DNA from: Volvariella volvacea V23 | Lineage: Eukaryota > Basidiomycota > Agaricomycetes > Agaricales > Pluteaceae | Direction: 5' to 3' | Assembly: GCA_000349905.1 (NCBI GenBank) | Contig: KB722747.1 | Coordinates: 351,167-415,166, forward strand | DNA: 64,000 nt | Part shown: positions 25,146 to 36,439 of the stretch, in pieces | Layout: each line of letters starts with the position of its first letter | How positions within the stretch are numbered: the first letter of the stretch is position 1 | Position numbers and translations under genes: made by a program | The notes under the pieces: model-generated | The model's database searches: none | What the model saw: only the letters and a program-made list of their open reading frames with translations | Told to the model about the DNA's origin: nothing

Positions 25146-27270
25146 CTTTTTTATTCGATATGGAACACATGCCGTCCACGGTGATAAATCGAGCTCATCG
25201 GTACCGACAACTGTGCTCAGCATGGTCAAACACTGCCCATACCTATTTTTCTGGGCTGTTCTTCTGTTTGTTCTAGGTCAGGAATGAGAACAAAAATGGC
25301 AAGCATTGACGATTTGGCATTCAAATCATGTGTCAATCTTCGATGCAATGCAATCAACGGGTTCTACATAGTAAATCGACACTTTCAATAGTAGATATGC
25401 GTATATGTGTTCCATCTCCACTTTCGCCTTCCTGGTTCGGCGCGTTCCTGTAATTGTATCATCCGCAATGTACCCAAATATCCGCCTTGGCCCGAAGAGT
25501 TAACAAGTGCTGTGCGTGGGATCCATGTGCTGATATTAAAGGGTGTTAGAGTTTCTTGTAACAACTTGAAAGGGTTGCCGTGATTTCCTGCAGCAATCTT
25601 TGACGTCCCGCTTAATTCGGAACGGGGACGCCACCTCTCACCCTGGACTTCATGATTGCCTAGGATGTACATTGCTCAGTCCCTTCAATTGGCAGCATCA
25701 ACACCATTGCCAATCACGGAGCGGAAATTTCCGCAGCGTAGCTTTCATTTCTGTGACCCCCATTCGTGATCATGGCGGACCTAAATCCGGTAACCTCAAG
25801 GGCTTCCACGTTACAGTACCTGCTCTGATCTTACCAGAAATGAAACAAACCTAGCGACGCAAGAACAGCACTGCAAGGGGTCTTCTTCTCCACTCACGAC
25901 CTCAATGACCTATCTGCAATGGATCACTATTCTCAAAGGTTCACGTGGTGCTTGCGGGTGTGCTGACGTTTGATGCCCTAGCTCCTTTAAAAATGAAAAT
26001 TATGGACCCACATGAGGACGCTCAATGCCCCGGGGATCAGGCACCAGAACCAGCGCCTAAAATATCCAAACTACTTCTTAGATAAAGGGCCCTCCCTATG
26101 ACGCGAGCCTCTATCGTGACAGCGCTCTATGAACACCTATTTGTCATGACCAGCCGACTTCGACCCACCATCGGGCAATTTTGATGCAAAATCACGATTT
26201 TGGGAGCAGAATCACTTCAAGTCCAGTTCTGGTTTTTGATCGCTATTTCGAGGGCGCTGTGAAATTCAGATGAGAGGTGTGCGAAACGGTGAAGGGGGTG
26301 CACAATGCCGCGTTTCTATCAGCCCTGTATATCCACGTTTGATTGCTGTCATTACAGTTGAAGCCAGCATCGCTAAAAACCCTGAGCCTAGACTAACGCG
26401 ACGACCGGAGTTGCTCCCTCTACCACCAGCTTGGCGCATAACATCCTACTCGATCACACTCGAAAGGGATCATCCAGGATGATATTTGATTCGAGATGCT
26501 GAGCGCTCATCAGCATCTCGGTGTCTTCCAATTCCGTCGCCTGGCTTGCTCCAATGTAGTGCGTCACGGTGTATTCGGTTTCTGTTGCAAAGAAGGGAAC
26601 TTGAGAGGCAGAACTCTTGGCGCGCAAGTCCTCGCTTGTCATCGAGTCGCATCGGAAAGCTGGGATGGCTCGCGATCCTGGAGTTTATGATAAGAGTTGC
26701 GGCTAGATGAAGGGAGTGGGTGGGACCACTACAGCGAGTGAGATCGAGCTGGTCACTGGTCGATACCACGATCGGGCCTGTCAGTTCTGTTGAGTTACTG
26801 GGCTACATACCTCATGTGCATTGAAGCCTCTCAACACGCGAATAGTGGGCGGTGGCTCGGACTCGTAGAGGAGAGTGCCAATGAAGGACTTGGATCTGCA
26901 AGGGGAGCAAGTCGTCAGTTTATATACTGACCAAAGGGGACAAATATTCGTAAATCCCATGGCAGTCGTTCAACAGGCGGAGAGGTGCCATAATCAGTGA
27001 GAAGCCACAGCATAGCAGCCATGCACAAGCTTCTTTGCGCTGCACGCGTCTGCTCAGGATAGCGACAAAGGCGCCTTTTACGCCCGAAGCCAAAGAACCA
27101 GAATCGCAAAACAACTACACCTCCATTAAAACAGCAATACAGGCACTGCATCAAGTCAGTTTCCGCAGTGCATCCACGTAGAAGCGCGTAGTGCTACACC
27201 TGTACACCTACATCTAAGAATACACGTGTACGACGACCCGTCCCCGCCTCTACCCACCCAACGCGCCTAC
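25146..27270. other. Accessory intergenic DNA, no supported gene
   Basis: These 2.1 kb carry only short frames. A minus-strand frame at 25672-25385 contains PFNISTWIPRTALVNSSG and may be a relic. A minus-strand frame at 27154-26915 contains SLCMAAMLWLLTDYGTSP, which has a helical look but no identity I can name. A near-perfect hairpin lies at 26492-26520. Confidence 0.45.
26492..26520. repeat. Perfect 11-bp inverted repeat hairpin
   Basis: CGAGATGCTGA and its exact reverse complement TCAGCATCTCG flank a 7-base loop (GCGCTCA). It lies in DNA with no gene. It could be a foldback remnant or a palindromic protein-binding site. Confidence 0.6.
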
Positions 27271-28836
27271 CTACGAAATCATCTTCCACAAGTTACTCTG
27301 TTGCGGATAGCTATTCTGATCAACCCGGTGTTGCCAGACGCAGTGTCTATGCACGCTCGCCGTAGCAGCAGCAGCAGCAGCAGAATACCCTGGACCCGGG
27401 CCTATCCCCCGACTGACATTAGTCCCCCTCCCTCCGGCTGAATGCGAATGCGCTGCGCCACCCGATCTGCCCGAACCGGACACGCGCGCGGAATCCGAGT
27501 CCGAGTTCGGCGTCGGCGTCGATGGCGAGTTTTTGTCGTTTGGAGTTGGGCGAGTCGCGGAGGGGGGAGAAATGTAGCAGTTCCAGCAGACTCTGCATCC
27601 GTTTGAGAGGTAGATGGCTACAAGTCGGATGGAGGGACAGAAGGTCCTTATTTCTGCGCAGAGGGAGCGTTGAGCTGGGACGGTGGGTTGAGGTGTCCAA
27701 GACGACAAGTCGAGTTCGAGGGAGGCGAGGTGTGGGAGGGCGTGGAGGTATTGGAGGATGGTTTGGAGTCGCTAAAAATAGAAGCACAAATAAAGAATTT
27801 TTTTAGTGGGTTGGCTATTATTTGAGAGGTGGGAGCTCACTTGGATTATTGGGTATTGGAGTGTTCCCAGATGTCGAATATTTGGGCACCATTTTGTGAG
27901 AGTGGGCATGAGAGTGTATAGTGCACCATAGTCGTGGTCCCAGTCGCGGTCACGACCGTTCGAAGAAAGCAAGTCGATTATGCCCAGGGAGCGTAGGTAT
28001 TTGCTTGCCTTTGAGCGCGCGAGTTGCTTTGAAAAGTCCTGAATAGACTTTTCAGGTGATTCGGGATCAAGGAAGAAGTGGAGATGGGTAAACGGGGTGT
28101 GCAATGAGATGAGCTGGGTCGCGTGGGTGCATGAACCCTCAAAAACTTGGAGTTGAGGGAATATCACGTCCGAGTCTTGCCCAAATGGGTGGCTTTTTTC
28201 GCGTCTGCCTTCGTCGCTAGTACTGACAACGCCACCCTCACCCCCGTCACCATCATGGATAGCAGGCTCCTTCCCCGATTCTGCTAGCTGCAGCAACGCC
28301 AAGGTCCTCCTCTGTCTCTTCAAGAACATCAACGTGTTCTCATCCCACACAACTTTCAACCGCACTTCGCGCAGCCTGAACTTGAAGCGCTCAGAGCTCA
28401 GCACCCAGCTATTTCCAAACGTCGGAGCGTCGTTGAAGAACAACGACTCGAGGCGCTCCATGTTTTCCAGAGCGCGTTGCAGGGTTATGTAGAACGACTC
28501 GGGCAGCGCGATGGTTCCGTGCTTTGAAGCTGTGCTCGCGTCGGCGGTACCAGCAGCGCCCGCGCCGACACTCAAAGGTGCAGCAAACCTCCTCAGGTCT
28601 GGGCTATACATAAAGCTGCGGACGAGGAGAGCAAGATGCCGAGAGCCGACAAGCGTTCGACAGGCGAGTGCGATCTTGCGCGGGTCGTTGAAGCCCAGCG
28701 ACTCGTAGAGCCTCTTCTCTGCAAGCGACTTGAAGGGTTCCGCGGTATAAATTAGCGATAAAATATCATCTTTGCGGGTGAGGAAGTGGACGATGATGGC
28801 GCAGATGTTAAGGTTGCGGATGATGTTTGCAGCCAT
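27271..28836 (-). CDS. F-box/LRR-like protein, function unknown
   Basis: Two exons (28836-27841 and 27771-27271) encode about 498 aa. The N-terminus (AANIIRNLNICAIIVHFLTR, then DDILSLIYTAEPFKSLAEKR LY) resembles the divergent F-box-like start common in basidiomycete proteins. It is followed by leucine-rich segments such as LRSLGIIDLL, CPNIRHLGTLQYP and LASLELDLSSW. The C-terminal 110 residues are low complexity, rich in Ser, Gly and Ala, after a small CRVCWNC motif. F-box proteins recruit substrates to SCF ubiquitin ligases. That role is only inferred, since the F-box is weak. The gene is head to head with EB1, with 142 bp between start codons. Confidence 0.7.
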
Positions 28837-28978
28837 GGCCAAGAGTATTGCGGGAGTGGCTCGAGTCCGGCAGTGAAGGTCCTTGTTAGGTAATCATGGA
28901 CCCCCGGAGACCAGAGTCACGGCAATTTAGACGCGGTTGACCTTTTCCCCTCCACCCACCTCGCCCCGTCCAAGCATC
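28837..28978. promoter_or_regulatory. Compact divergent promoter (F-box-like / EB1)
   Basis: The two start codons are 142 bp apart on opposite strands, so both leaders and promoters must lie in this interval. No TATA box is obvious. Confidence 0.5.
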
Positions 28979-30205
28979 ATGGCTGCATCGCGAACAGACC
29001 TCCTCAGATGGCTCAACGATCTCCTCCAGCTCAACTACACCAAGATAGAGCAGTGCGGAACTGGCGGGGCCTATTGTCAGATCATGGATTCCATCTACGG
29101 TGCGTGCTCAAAACGGAGCAGAGCGCATCGTGCGCCGTGTTGCTCATCGACATTTTTCTTGCCTTGCGGCGATAGGTGATGTGCCGATGAGCCGCGTCAA
29201 GATGAACGCAAAGCACACATACGAGTACACCGCCAATCTCAAAGTCCTGCAGAATGTTTTCAAGGCCAAAAAGATCGACAAGGTGATTGGGCTGCACGCC
29301 CAACCCCCGTCCCATTGTATCACGCAATACTTACTGCGCTACGTAGCCCATACCAATCGACAAGCTGATCAATTGCAAGATGCAGTATGTGCACGCCGTC
29401 TCATCCTCTCGATCAACCTCACCCGCTCTTCTTCCAGAGACAACCTCGAGTTCCTCCAATGGATCAAGCGTTTCTGGGATGCAAACTACGGTGGGCAGCC
29501 CTATGATCCCGTAGCACGTCGTAAAGGCGTGCCAGTCGACACACCCTCCACCATCGCCCCTCTCACAACCCCCGCAAGCGCATCGCGAAGTACGAGTGCA
29601 AACCTACACGTGGGGGGAGGAACAGGAAGAGCGGGAGGGAAAACCCCGATTGGTGGTCATCGATCGGCTTCTGCTGCTTCGAATGAGGCTATTCATTATC
29701 TGCAGAACCAGATTAAGGATTTGGGCGCTCAGCTGGAAGGGTGCGAGAAGGAGAGAGACTTTTATTTCTTCAAGGTGAGGTTTCTCGAGCTGCTCGATTT
29801 GTTGGGGATTGTGCGGGTTGCTTAATTTGGATGATTGGACACTTTTCCCCTTTTTTGGTACAGTTGAGGAAGATTGAAGATATGTTGAACGAGGTAGTTG
29901 CCGAGGCCCCAGAGAAGGAGCAGGATCCACTTGTAATAAGAATTCAAGAGATCCTTTACCAGACAGAGGTAAGCCGCATATTGATTATCGTCATTGTATC
30001 CTGCCTCTTCCCTTCATAATACATCCATCCCTTTTTCGATCAATCACTGATCCCTGAGGTTTTCCCTTGCACACTCTATTCCTTTCCCTGCCGCCACCTC
30101 CTTGCTGGGATCTAACTGACGATTATTCACTCCCACGTCTGGTAGGAGGGCTTTGAGGTACCAGACCAAGCAGGTGCCCCCGTAGACGAAGAAGAGACTT
30201 TCTAG
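28979..30205 (+). CDS. EB1: EB1/Bim1 microtubule plus-end binding protein
   Basis: Six exons (28979-29099, 29176-29282, 29347-29384, 29438-29774, 29864-29968, 30146-30205) join in frame to 255 aa. Residues 1-110 are the calponin-homology domain: SRTDLLRWLNDLLQLNYTKI, CGTGGAYCQIMD, KHTYEYTANLKVLQNVFK and DNLEFLQWIKRFWDANYGG. A Ser/Thr/Gly linker follows, then the EB1 C-terminal coiled coil with the dimer motif ERDFYFFKLRKIE. The tail is acidic and ends EEETF, comparable to the EEY/F tail that CAP-Gly proteins bind. The protein tracks growing microtubule ends and recruits partners for nuclear movement and spindle positioning. Confidence 0.95.
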
Positions 30206-30900
30206 TCCCGAGCCCTATCCTACACTATCCCAAGTCCGTCTCTTGCTGCGCTCAAGCCCATCCAACCATCTATATATCCACTATATCCTTTTAGTAAAGC
30301 TTTGTCCATTCCCGTACGAGCCTATGTCATGAGTAGCTAGATCACGCTCAACTTGCACATCTGGCATCGCCTACCACTACCACCTTGTTGCTTGCTTGAA
30401 TCTCTTTCCCCAAATCTCGAAATGTACATATACATAAACCCATCCTCGTTTAGTCGATCTTGTTCTTGTTCGCACCACCACTAGCGTCATCTTTTACGAT
30501 TTACGTAGTATGGACCGCTTTCTTTCCAGCCGTCACGATTCCATTCGTTCGTTGAGCACCCGCGCACTCCTCACTAGAGTATTGTCATTGCTCCCCCCGC
30601 ACGTTCCTTTTGTTTCTTGGAATCTATTCTTGGACCTTTAATTACCCATTCCCACGTCCTATCCCGTCCGTCCATCAGGACTTATACACACCACACTTAC
30701 ACTCGAGACCGACTCTATACACCAATTGCGTTAGGTTTTGTGCTGGAAAGATCGCCTAGCTTGTCCAGAGGAACCGTGCGAGACGGGAGAGCGTGAACGC
30801 TGTAAACTTGTCGCACCACGATCGCGCGGACAGACAGACAGGCGCCACCCCCTATTCCCTCCGTCGCGTCGTCCGTGTTGGTCCTGCTACAGCCAGCTCA
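30206..30900. other. EB1 3' flank, pyrimidine-rich, no gene
   Basis: About 700 bp of T/C-rich sequence with short frames, presumably the EB1 3' UTR and spacer. Nothing else is supported. Confidence 0.5.
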
Positions 30901-31064
30901 TGGCAGGAAACGACGAGACTCGGAATCCAGATCCAGAAAAAAAGAACTCTCCACCCAATGTGCCTGCTCCGTTCGTCGCGCTGCACTGGTCCCCGAGCCT
31001 CGAGAAATTCCTCTGCGATTCCTTCTACTTTGACGGAGCCTACCCAAGCTTCGAGTCCAGTTAG
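30901..31064 (+). pseudogene. N-terminal fragment of the kinase-like family
   Basis: A 54-codon ORF beginning MAGNDETRNP contains FVALHWSPSLEKFL and FDGAYPSFESS, then stops. The blocks align with FICFNWAPKIEAFL and FSGAYPRAKLP in the copy at 20527-21845 and with the fragment at 20036-20304. Nothing downstream resembles the rest of that gene, so this is a truncated copy or, less likely, a very short gene. Confidence 0.55.
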
Positions 31065-31968
31065 TGAAGGAATACAAAAGTGAAAATATTAATGTTTGAT
31101 AGCGCGCTCTGTGAGTCTATTTCTGAAGTACTGGTCTGCATTCATCCAAATTCGAAGTCCAATAGCCTAACAATGTGGTCGCATTGATGCATAACTACCC
31201 GTTGTATCTCGGTCCACTCAAATAGTGACCTTCCCCCTACTGCTCAGAATGGTTGTCGAAGATGATGTGAGATTCAGCTAATAAATACTGTATTAAATCC
31301 AGGAGTATCTACTATGGTGATTCTCCTTCAAAGTTGTTTCTGTGGGATGGAACAGACAAGGCATTTGCTCGACATGGAGTTTACAGGTTCTTGTAATACC
31401 GTCGTCCGGCGGAGGCATTACTGTAAGGGATTCGCCTGTGGCTGACTACCTCCTGCTCAACTCAATTGACGATGCTTTCTAATTACCAAGCGAAAAAAAC
31501 GGTAAGGCATAGAAGAGATCTCGTTAAACAAAGGGAGAAAAGCGCATATACCACCTCGATTACCCTCTGGTATGATAAAAATCGCTCCCGTCCACTTTTT
31601 GTGAGTTTGAATTGAGAATCCGACCTGGTATGCACATTCATGATTTTCATTCCTACCCTACTTCCACCCGCACGCAGCAGCTTAACCATCAAGTCGAGAT
31701 TTAACAGTATCGTGAGTAATGCGATTTGATAAATAGCTGTGATAAGGTGCAACCTATAAACTGACACAAGGGGAGTATCGGGGAGACATGTCAGCATCCT
31801 CAGGTGTTTGGATTCAACTATGGCGAGCAAGGTTCCGGAAATGAGGATACATGTGCGTGAAACACCCAATAATAGCTTGAATAATGGCATAGATATTGCC
31901 GCTGGCATGTGCGTGAAACCAGTAATGCAGCACCATCCTGATGGAATCGATGACTGTGCCAGTAGACC
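31065..31968. other. Spacer with one hydrophobic minus-strand ORF
   Basis: The only notable frame is a 141-codon minus-strand ORF (31908-31483). It has three hydrophobic stretches (LLLGVSRTCILISGTLLAIV, ITAIYQIALLTILLNLDLMV and VIEVVYALFSLCL), suggesting a membrane protein relic. Its start, stop and context are not convincing, so it is not called as a gene. Confidence 0.4.
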
Positions 31969-32698
31969 TTAACGATTATAGAGATGAGAAATGACCGGCA
32001 CAGAGTTTCGTAGCGTAGCCCCACTGTTCACAGTTACGTGTGCCCTTTCAAACAAGTTGATTGTGAATGACAGAGGTGGGTTGTTTGAGGTGGTTTGCAT
32101 AGATGGATTAGATCCGGAGCTGGACATATGGTGACGATCAATCAAGAACTTCAGGTGCGCACATGCATCTTCAGATGCACGATTAAACACGCCTGTAGGC
32201 CCCTAAAGCTCAGTAGGGGAAAATATTAGATCACTTACCAAGGCGATAAGAATAGCATACCTTCCGACAGGCCAACAGTTTGGAGTTGTAATAGCGCCCG
32301 CGAATCCTGCGGGCGTAGAACCACCTTTCCCACCACGATGCAGTTGTCATTGCGAGTGATTCATACTCCATACTTCTCATTATTCTACAACATGTTCAGC
32401 CTCGACATTTGTGCTATACAAAGCACACATACCTTTCGAGGCGGTGAACGTTAACTTGAGGGGCATCTCCTGCAAGTGCCTGCGATACGGCCACACATAC
32501 AAGCTCGGATAGAATCTCCACATACCATCCCTGTTCCCTCAATTGATTGGTTGTGGAGAAGTACTGCTGGAAGAGTCGTGTGTATTCCTGAACTAAGAAT
32601 GGGGTGATCGGGATATAGCTCAGGTGCAACAAGAGTGCGTGAGTGATTGGGTATGTATCGGTACCGTTGCTGATTGCCTGGATTCTCGGGGAGGGCAT
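31969..32698 (-). CDS. Unrecognised three-copy family, member B
   Basis: Three exons (32698-32433, 32384-32261, 32202-31969) give 207 aa. Exon 1 is exactly as long as in member A (266 bp) and contains YIPITPFLVQEYTRLFQQYF, SELVCVAVSQALAG and VNVHRLER. Exon 2 contains SWWERWFYARR and starts RIM as in member A. Exon 3 holds a Ser-rich linker and INLFERAHVTVNSGATLRNS. A TATAAA lies at 32749-32754, 51 bp upstream of the chosen ATG. The upstream in-frame ATG at 32749 overlaps that TATA box and is rejected. All frames are open, so the gene appears intact. Function is unknown. Confidence 0.75.
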
Positions 32699-35261
32699 AT
32701 GTGCTGTCTCAGCAAAGGGAGGGATTATGAGTTGCCAATTCTTCAGCATTTATACATCATGGAGGCACCTCCTCAATTCACGCTGAACATGCGTTATATG
32801 CTGTACATTCCATTCGACTTATTGGATTAAATCGCTGATGCTCGGGAGGGAGATCCGTCTATCCGTCGAATATGGTAAGGTAGATGCCACTCAACGCCTG
32901 CTTGCTGTTCGATCTCGGATACTGCTCACCACAGCCTGGTGGGTACAGTATATGTGTCAAAGAGACATTCCTCCTTCTGCAGTTCCCAAACGGGTCGTTA
33001 CGAGTTCATTGAGGCTAAATTACTCGCTTCTCATGCAGCGGACAGCGAAGAACCCATTCAGCGAGGGTGTTGGAATTTTTTGCCTAAAAATTTTATTTGA
33101 AAATTTAAGTAGTTTCCATTTCGTAAAATGCAGTGAGTAATACTTTCCTATGCATACCTGTTATCTCCTCATCCGATACTTTACCGACACGACTTGAACA
33201 GCTACGGGAGTGAGTGATGAGTGGCCAACAATGATGAAGCGTTAGAGGCGATGTATGCTAACCGTAATACGCTCAGTGACTCAGTAATCTGGGCAAGGCC
33301 GGACCTAAAGGATACTCTAGGATGCATGCCATATGGAATAACTCCAATCGAAGGTAATTATTCATTAAATGCTTCATGCACAAGCTATGTAAATTCCACA
33401 TTCAAATTGCGAGGCTCGGTTAAGCCTAGTCCTTGCGAGGAAGATTCATTAGACGACAAATTTCTGATTTTTGGACTGTGGACACAAGTGACACCACTCA
33501 GGCAAGGTGGTCGACGGTGTGCCTAGGCACGGGGCCTAGACAGAGATAGCAGTATACCGCGTTAGGGAAAGCTGACAGAGGTGTATTAACTTCTTCATTC
33601 ACCTCCAAAATCGAGTTAAAGAGCGCTAAAGAGATTAAGATACCTCTCTGTACTCCGCCCTCCCGTTTCTGGAATAGCTCGTGTTGTTCCACGCCCTCAT
33701 CTGTCGCCTCTCTAATTCACTAGATCTCGGAAATAAGCGTGCTTCTCTAGGCTTCCAGAACTTGCTAGATTTGAGGCGGACTCCTTCAGATGGTGGCTGC
33801 TTATCTGCAATCCCGCAGCCCATGATTCAGCCTCTTCACTTGTCGGTACTCCTTCCACCCTTACCCTATCATCACTTCACTCCCAATCATCAAAAGCTGA
33901 ACATGGAGTCTAAGCAGCTCTCGAGCGCACACCCAGATCGAATGGTGAGACTCCTCACTTGGTGACTGCACCCGACCTGCGCGGCAAACAGATTTACTCG
34001 GAAAAATGGAGATCCGGGTTCTGGGTATCCTGTGCGTGGGTTTGGTATTATACGCGTGTTAAGATAGGAGAATGGACAGTAGTGTTGTGACTGTGGATGG
34101 GATGTAGGGTCCTAGCCTAACAATCATGCAAGATCATTCTGAGGCTGGTCGCCTTGAGTTCATAGTTCAAATCTGTCGAGTTCCTGAGTGATAATGACGG
34201 AGACAACGAGTTGTCTTCCACAGAGGCGCCAAGTGCGATCATAGCCGCAAAAAGTCAGGAGTAAGCCTTAAAGTGATTCAGCATGGCGCAAAGTCATCCA
34301 TGGACATGGTGTATTGATCCTACGAAATGGACCTTCAACACATTGAGAGGATGGATAATAGAGAGTCAAAGAGAAGCGGGTTCGCGTTCGAGCCTAGGAT
34401 ATTAAGGTTTAACAGAGATTGTGGGGTAACTTGAAGACTATGTTCGTTGTTGTGAAGGATGCAGAGCTGCCGGCAGACTCCGGCGACTATCTGGCCGATC
34501 CAAGCACAGGAACTACCCTCGATTGGTCACAGGTAGGTGTCACTCAATGTTAATCGCACTTTTAGCCTGGATGGCGACGAGTGGCGCTGGATCGCTAAGA
34601 GTGAGCTCGGCGCTCGCATATCCACTGTGCCTGTCACGGTATTACTCAATGCTACAACTGAACAAATCAGCAGCATCCACTCCAACGGTTTTTGGAAGGC
34701 AGAAATTGCGAACAACCATAAAAAAATTCTGACGGCCGGAAACAATGCCCAGGAATAAGCTATTTCACCTTAACAGAAATATATAGGAAATTAATTATTC
34801 TTGCTAAATTTTGAATTTTATTTTCTGTGCAATTTCCGATGGCAAGAAATTTCACAGCAAGAAATGTGAAATATGGGTGGCGAGAAAACACCAAGTTTCC
34901 GGAGAGAGAAAACTGCAAAAAAAAAACAAGTTTTCTCTCCTGAGAAACCCTGCTGGAAACTTCAAAATTTTTTGCCACAAGAAATTTAGTACCATACTGA
35001 GTATGAGACGGAGGGATGAAGGGATCATACAGATAAGAGCCCAGAAAACTAGACAAAAGACAAAGAATCGAGAAACGCATAGGAAATAGAAAAAGAGGAA
35101 AGCTAGGTATGATTGTCATGATGCTATATTGTGCATAATCCTTGAGTCAAAACTACGAGGTAGGTTAATATCTTTAAAGAGTGCGGAATTGTAATTCTGC
35201 CTATAATAGTAATACTCACGATGTGCCCTTCATTTACGAGGTCGTTACACGTCGATAGTGC
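32699..35261. other. Accessory intergenic DNA, no supported gene
   Basis: About 2.6 kb between members B and C. Short frames only, including a plus-strand frame at 34440 beginning MFVVVKDAELPADSGDYLAD that ends at a GT-like site, possibly a relic. An AT-rich foldback structure lies at 34876-34979. Confidence 0.45.
34876..34979. repeat. Foldback (inverted repeat) element, A/T-rich
   Basis: Left arm GTGGCGAGAAAACACC, AAGTTTCC and GGAGAGAGAAAACT pairs imperfectly with right arm AGTTTTCTCTCC, GGAAACTT and AAAATTTTTTGCCAC around an A-run. The identical decamer CAAGAAATTT occurs on both sides, at 34843-34852 and 34978-34987, like a target-site duplication. It may be a small MITE or foldback transposon remnant. 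Confidence 0.5.
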
Positions 35262-36046
35262 TCAAAACTGGGGACTATGGGGCTGAGAGATTGTGTTGTT
35301 GATCACGGCACTGCCGTTCATGGTCACTGAAGCCCTCTCGAAGAGCCTGATTTCGAAGTGGATGGTAGGTGCAACTGGTGAACTCCTAGAGGCATTTAAA
35401 TTCGAGTCGGGCATTTGACATTGCGAGTGAGATGGCTCTCGTTGATGTTCCAATATTTGATCAGCCACCTGGGTTAGATGCGCATAGGCATCTGCAGCTG
35501 CTTTCCTCAGGTCATCTTTATCAGCCTATAGTATGACGTCCTCCAGATGATTCTAATTTCTAACTCTGGTAGATGGGACGCACCTTCCAACAGTCCCATA
35601 GCTGGGAGGAATAGCACCCTTGTCCACGAACGATATGGGTATAAAACCATTTCTTCCACCACGGAGCGGAGTCCAGGATAACCATCCTTACCATCATACT
35701 GAAATATGCACATACACGGCCTCAGCTCTGGGACATGAGTATGATACTCGATAGCTCACCTTTCGAGACAATTGACATCCACTTGAGGAAAAACGTCCAA
35801 CAAGGTTTGCGAGATTGCAACACATACAAGCTGGGATATGACCTCTGCATATTCTCCAAATTTGCTGCAGTAGTTCTGGTCAACTATGAGCAGATATTGT
35901 TGCAGTAATTGTGCGTATTCTTGAATTAGAAAGGGAGTAATGTTGGTGGGCACATGACCAAGTCGTAGGAGAAGCGCGTGGATGACCGGCTGGGGCTTGC
36001 TACCGCAGTTTATCGTGAAATCCCTTTGGCCAGATGACATTGTCAT
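35262..36046 (-). CDS. Unrecognised three-copy family, member C
   Basis: Three exons (36046-35760, 35698-35584, 35525-35262) give 221 aa. Exon 1 contains NITPFLIQEYAQLLQQYLL, SQLVCVAISQTLLD and ends VDVNCLER. Exon 2 contains SAPWWKKWFY and SSQLWDCWK, matching DSELWDCWT of member A. Exon 3 contains ADAYAHLTQVADQILEH and IRLFERASVTMNGSAVINN. Intron positions and phases match members A and B. TATAAA lies at 36101-36106. It faces the same way as member B and opposite to member A. There is no signal peptide, membrane segment or known motif. The frames are intact, and the role is unknown. Confidence 0.75.
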
Positions 36047-36439
36047 GTTAAGGAGGCTGAGAAGGGAATGCTGGAAGTCAAAGCATGCCGTTCAGCAGGT
36101 TTTATACCACAAACCAATCGTCAAATTAGAAACCTGCCAGTAGAATTTCATTTGGAATCTATTATCCCCATGACAGTTAGGTCATTTCGCCCTGTGACGG
36201 AGATTTGTAGATAACGCTGGCTATACACCCACCGGGACGCCTTGCGGTTTTAATATTGTAGGGGTGAATGCGAAACATAGCCTCCAGATGGACTTTCAGT
36301 TTTCATGCTGTACTAAACTCGGTTAACTTGCCCTCTGATTTCAGGATGCCTCGTTGCTGCCACAAGGGAATAGCTAAGTCTAGTCTTGGCAGGAATAGGT
36401 ATTAACTTCCCTGATCTTGAAATCTTGCCCGGAACGCCT

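Noticed and set aside
30201..30900. Possible ncRNA in the T/C-rich EB1 3' flank
   Set aside because: Only base-composition bias, no structure or conserved element visible.
31483..31908. Hydrophobic minus-strand ORF as a membrane protein gene
   Set aside because: No supported start, introns or homology; could be chance from T-rich DNA or a relic.
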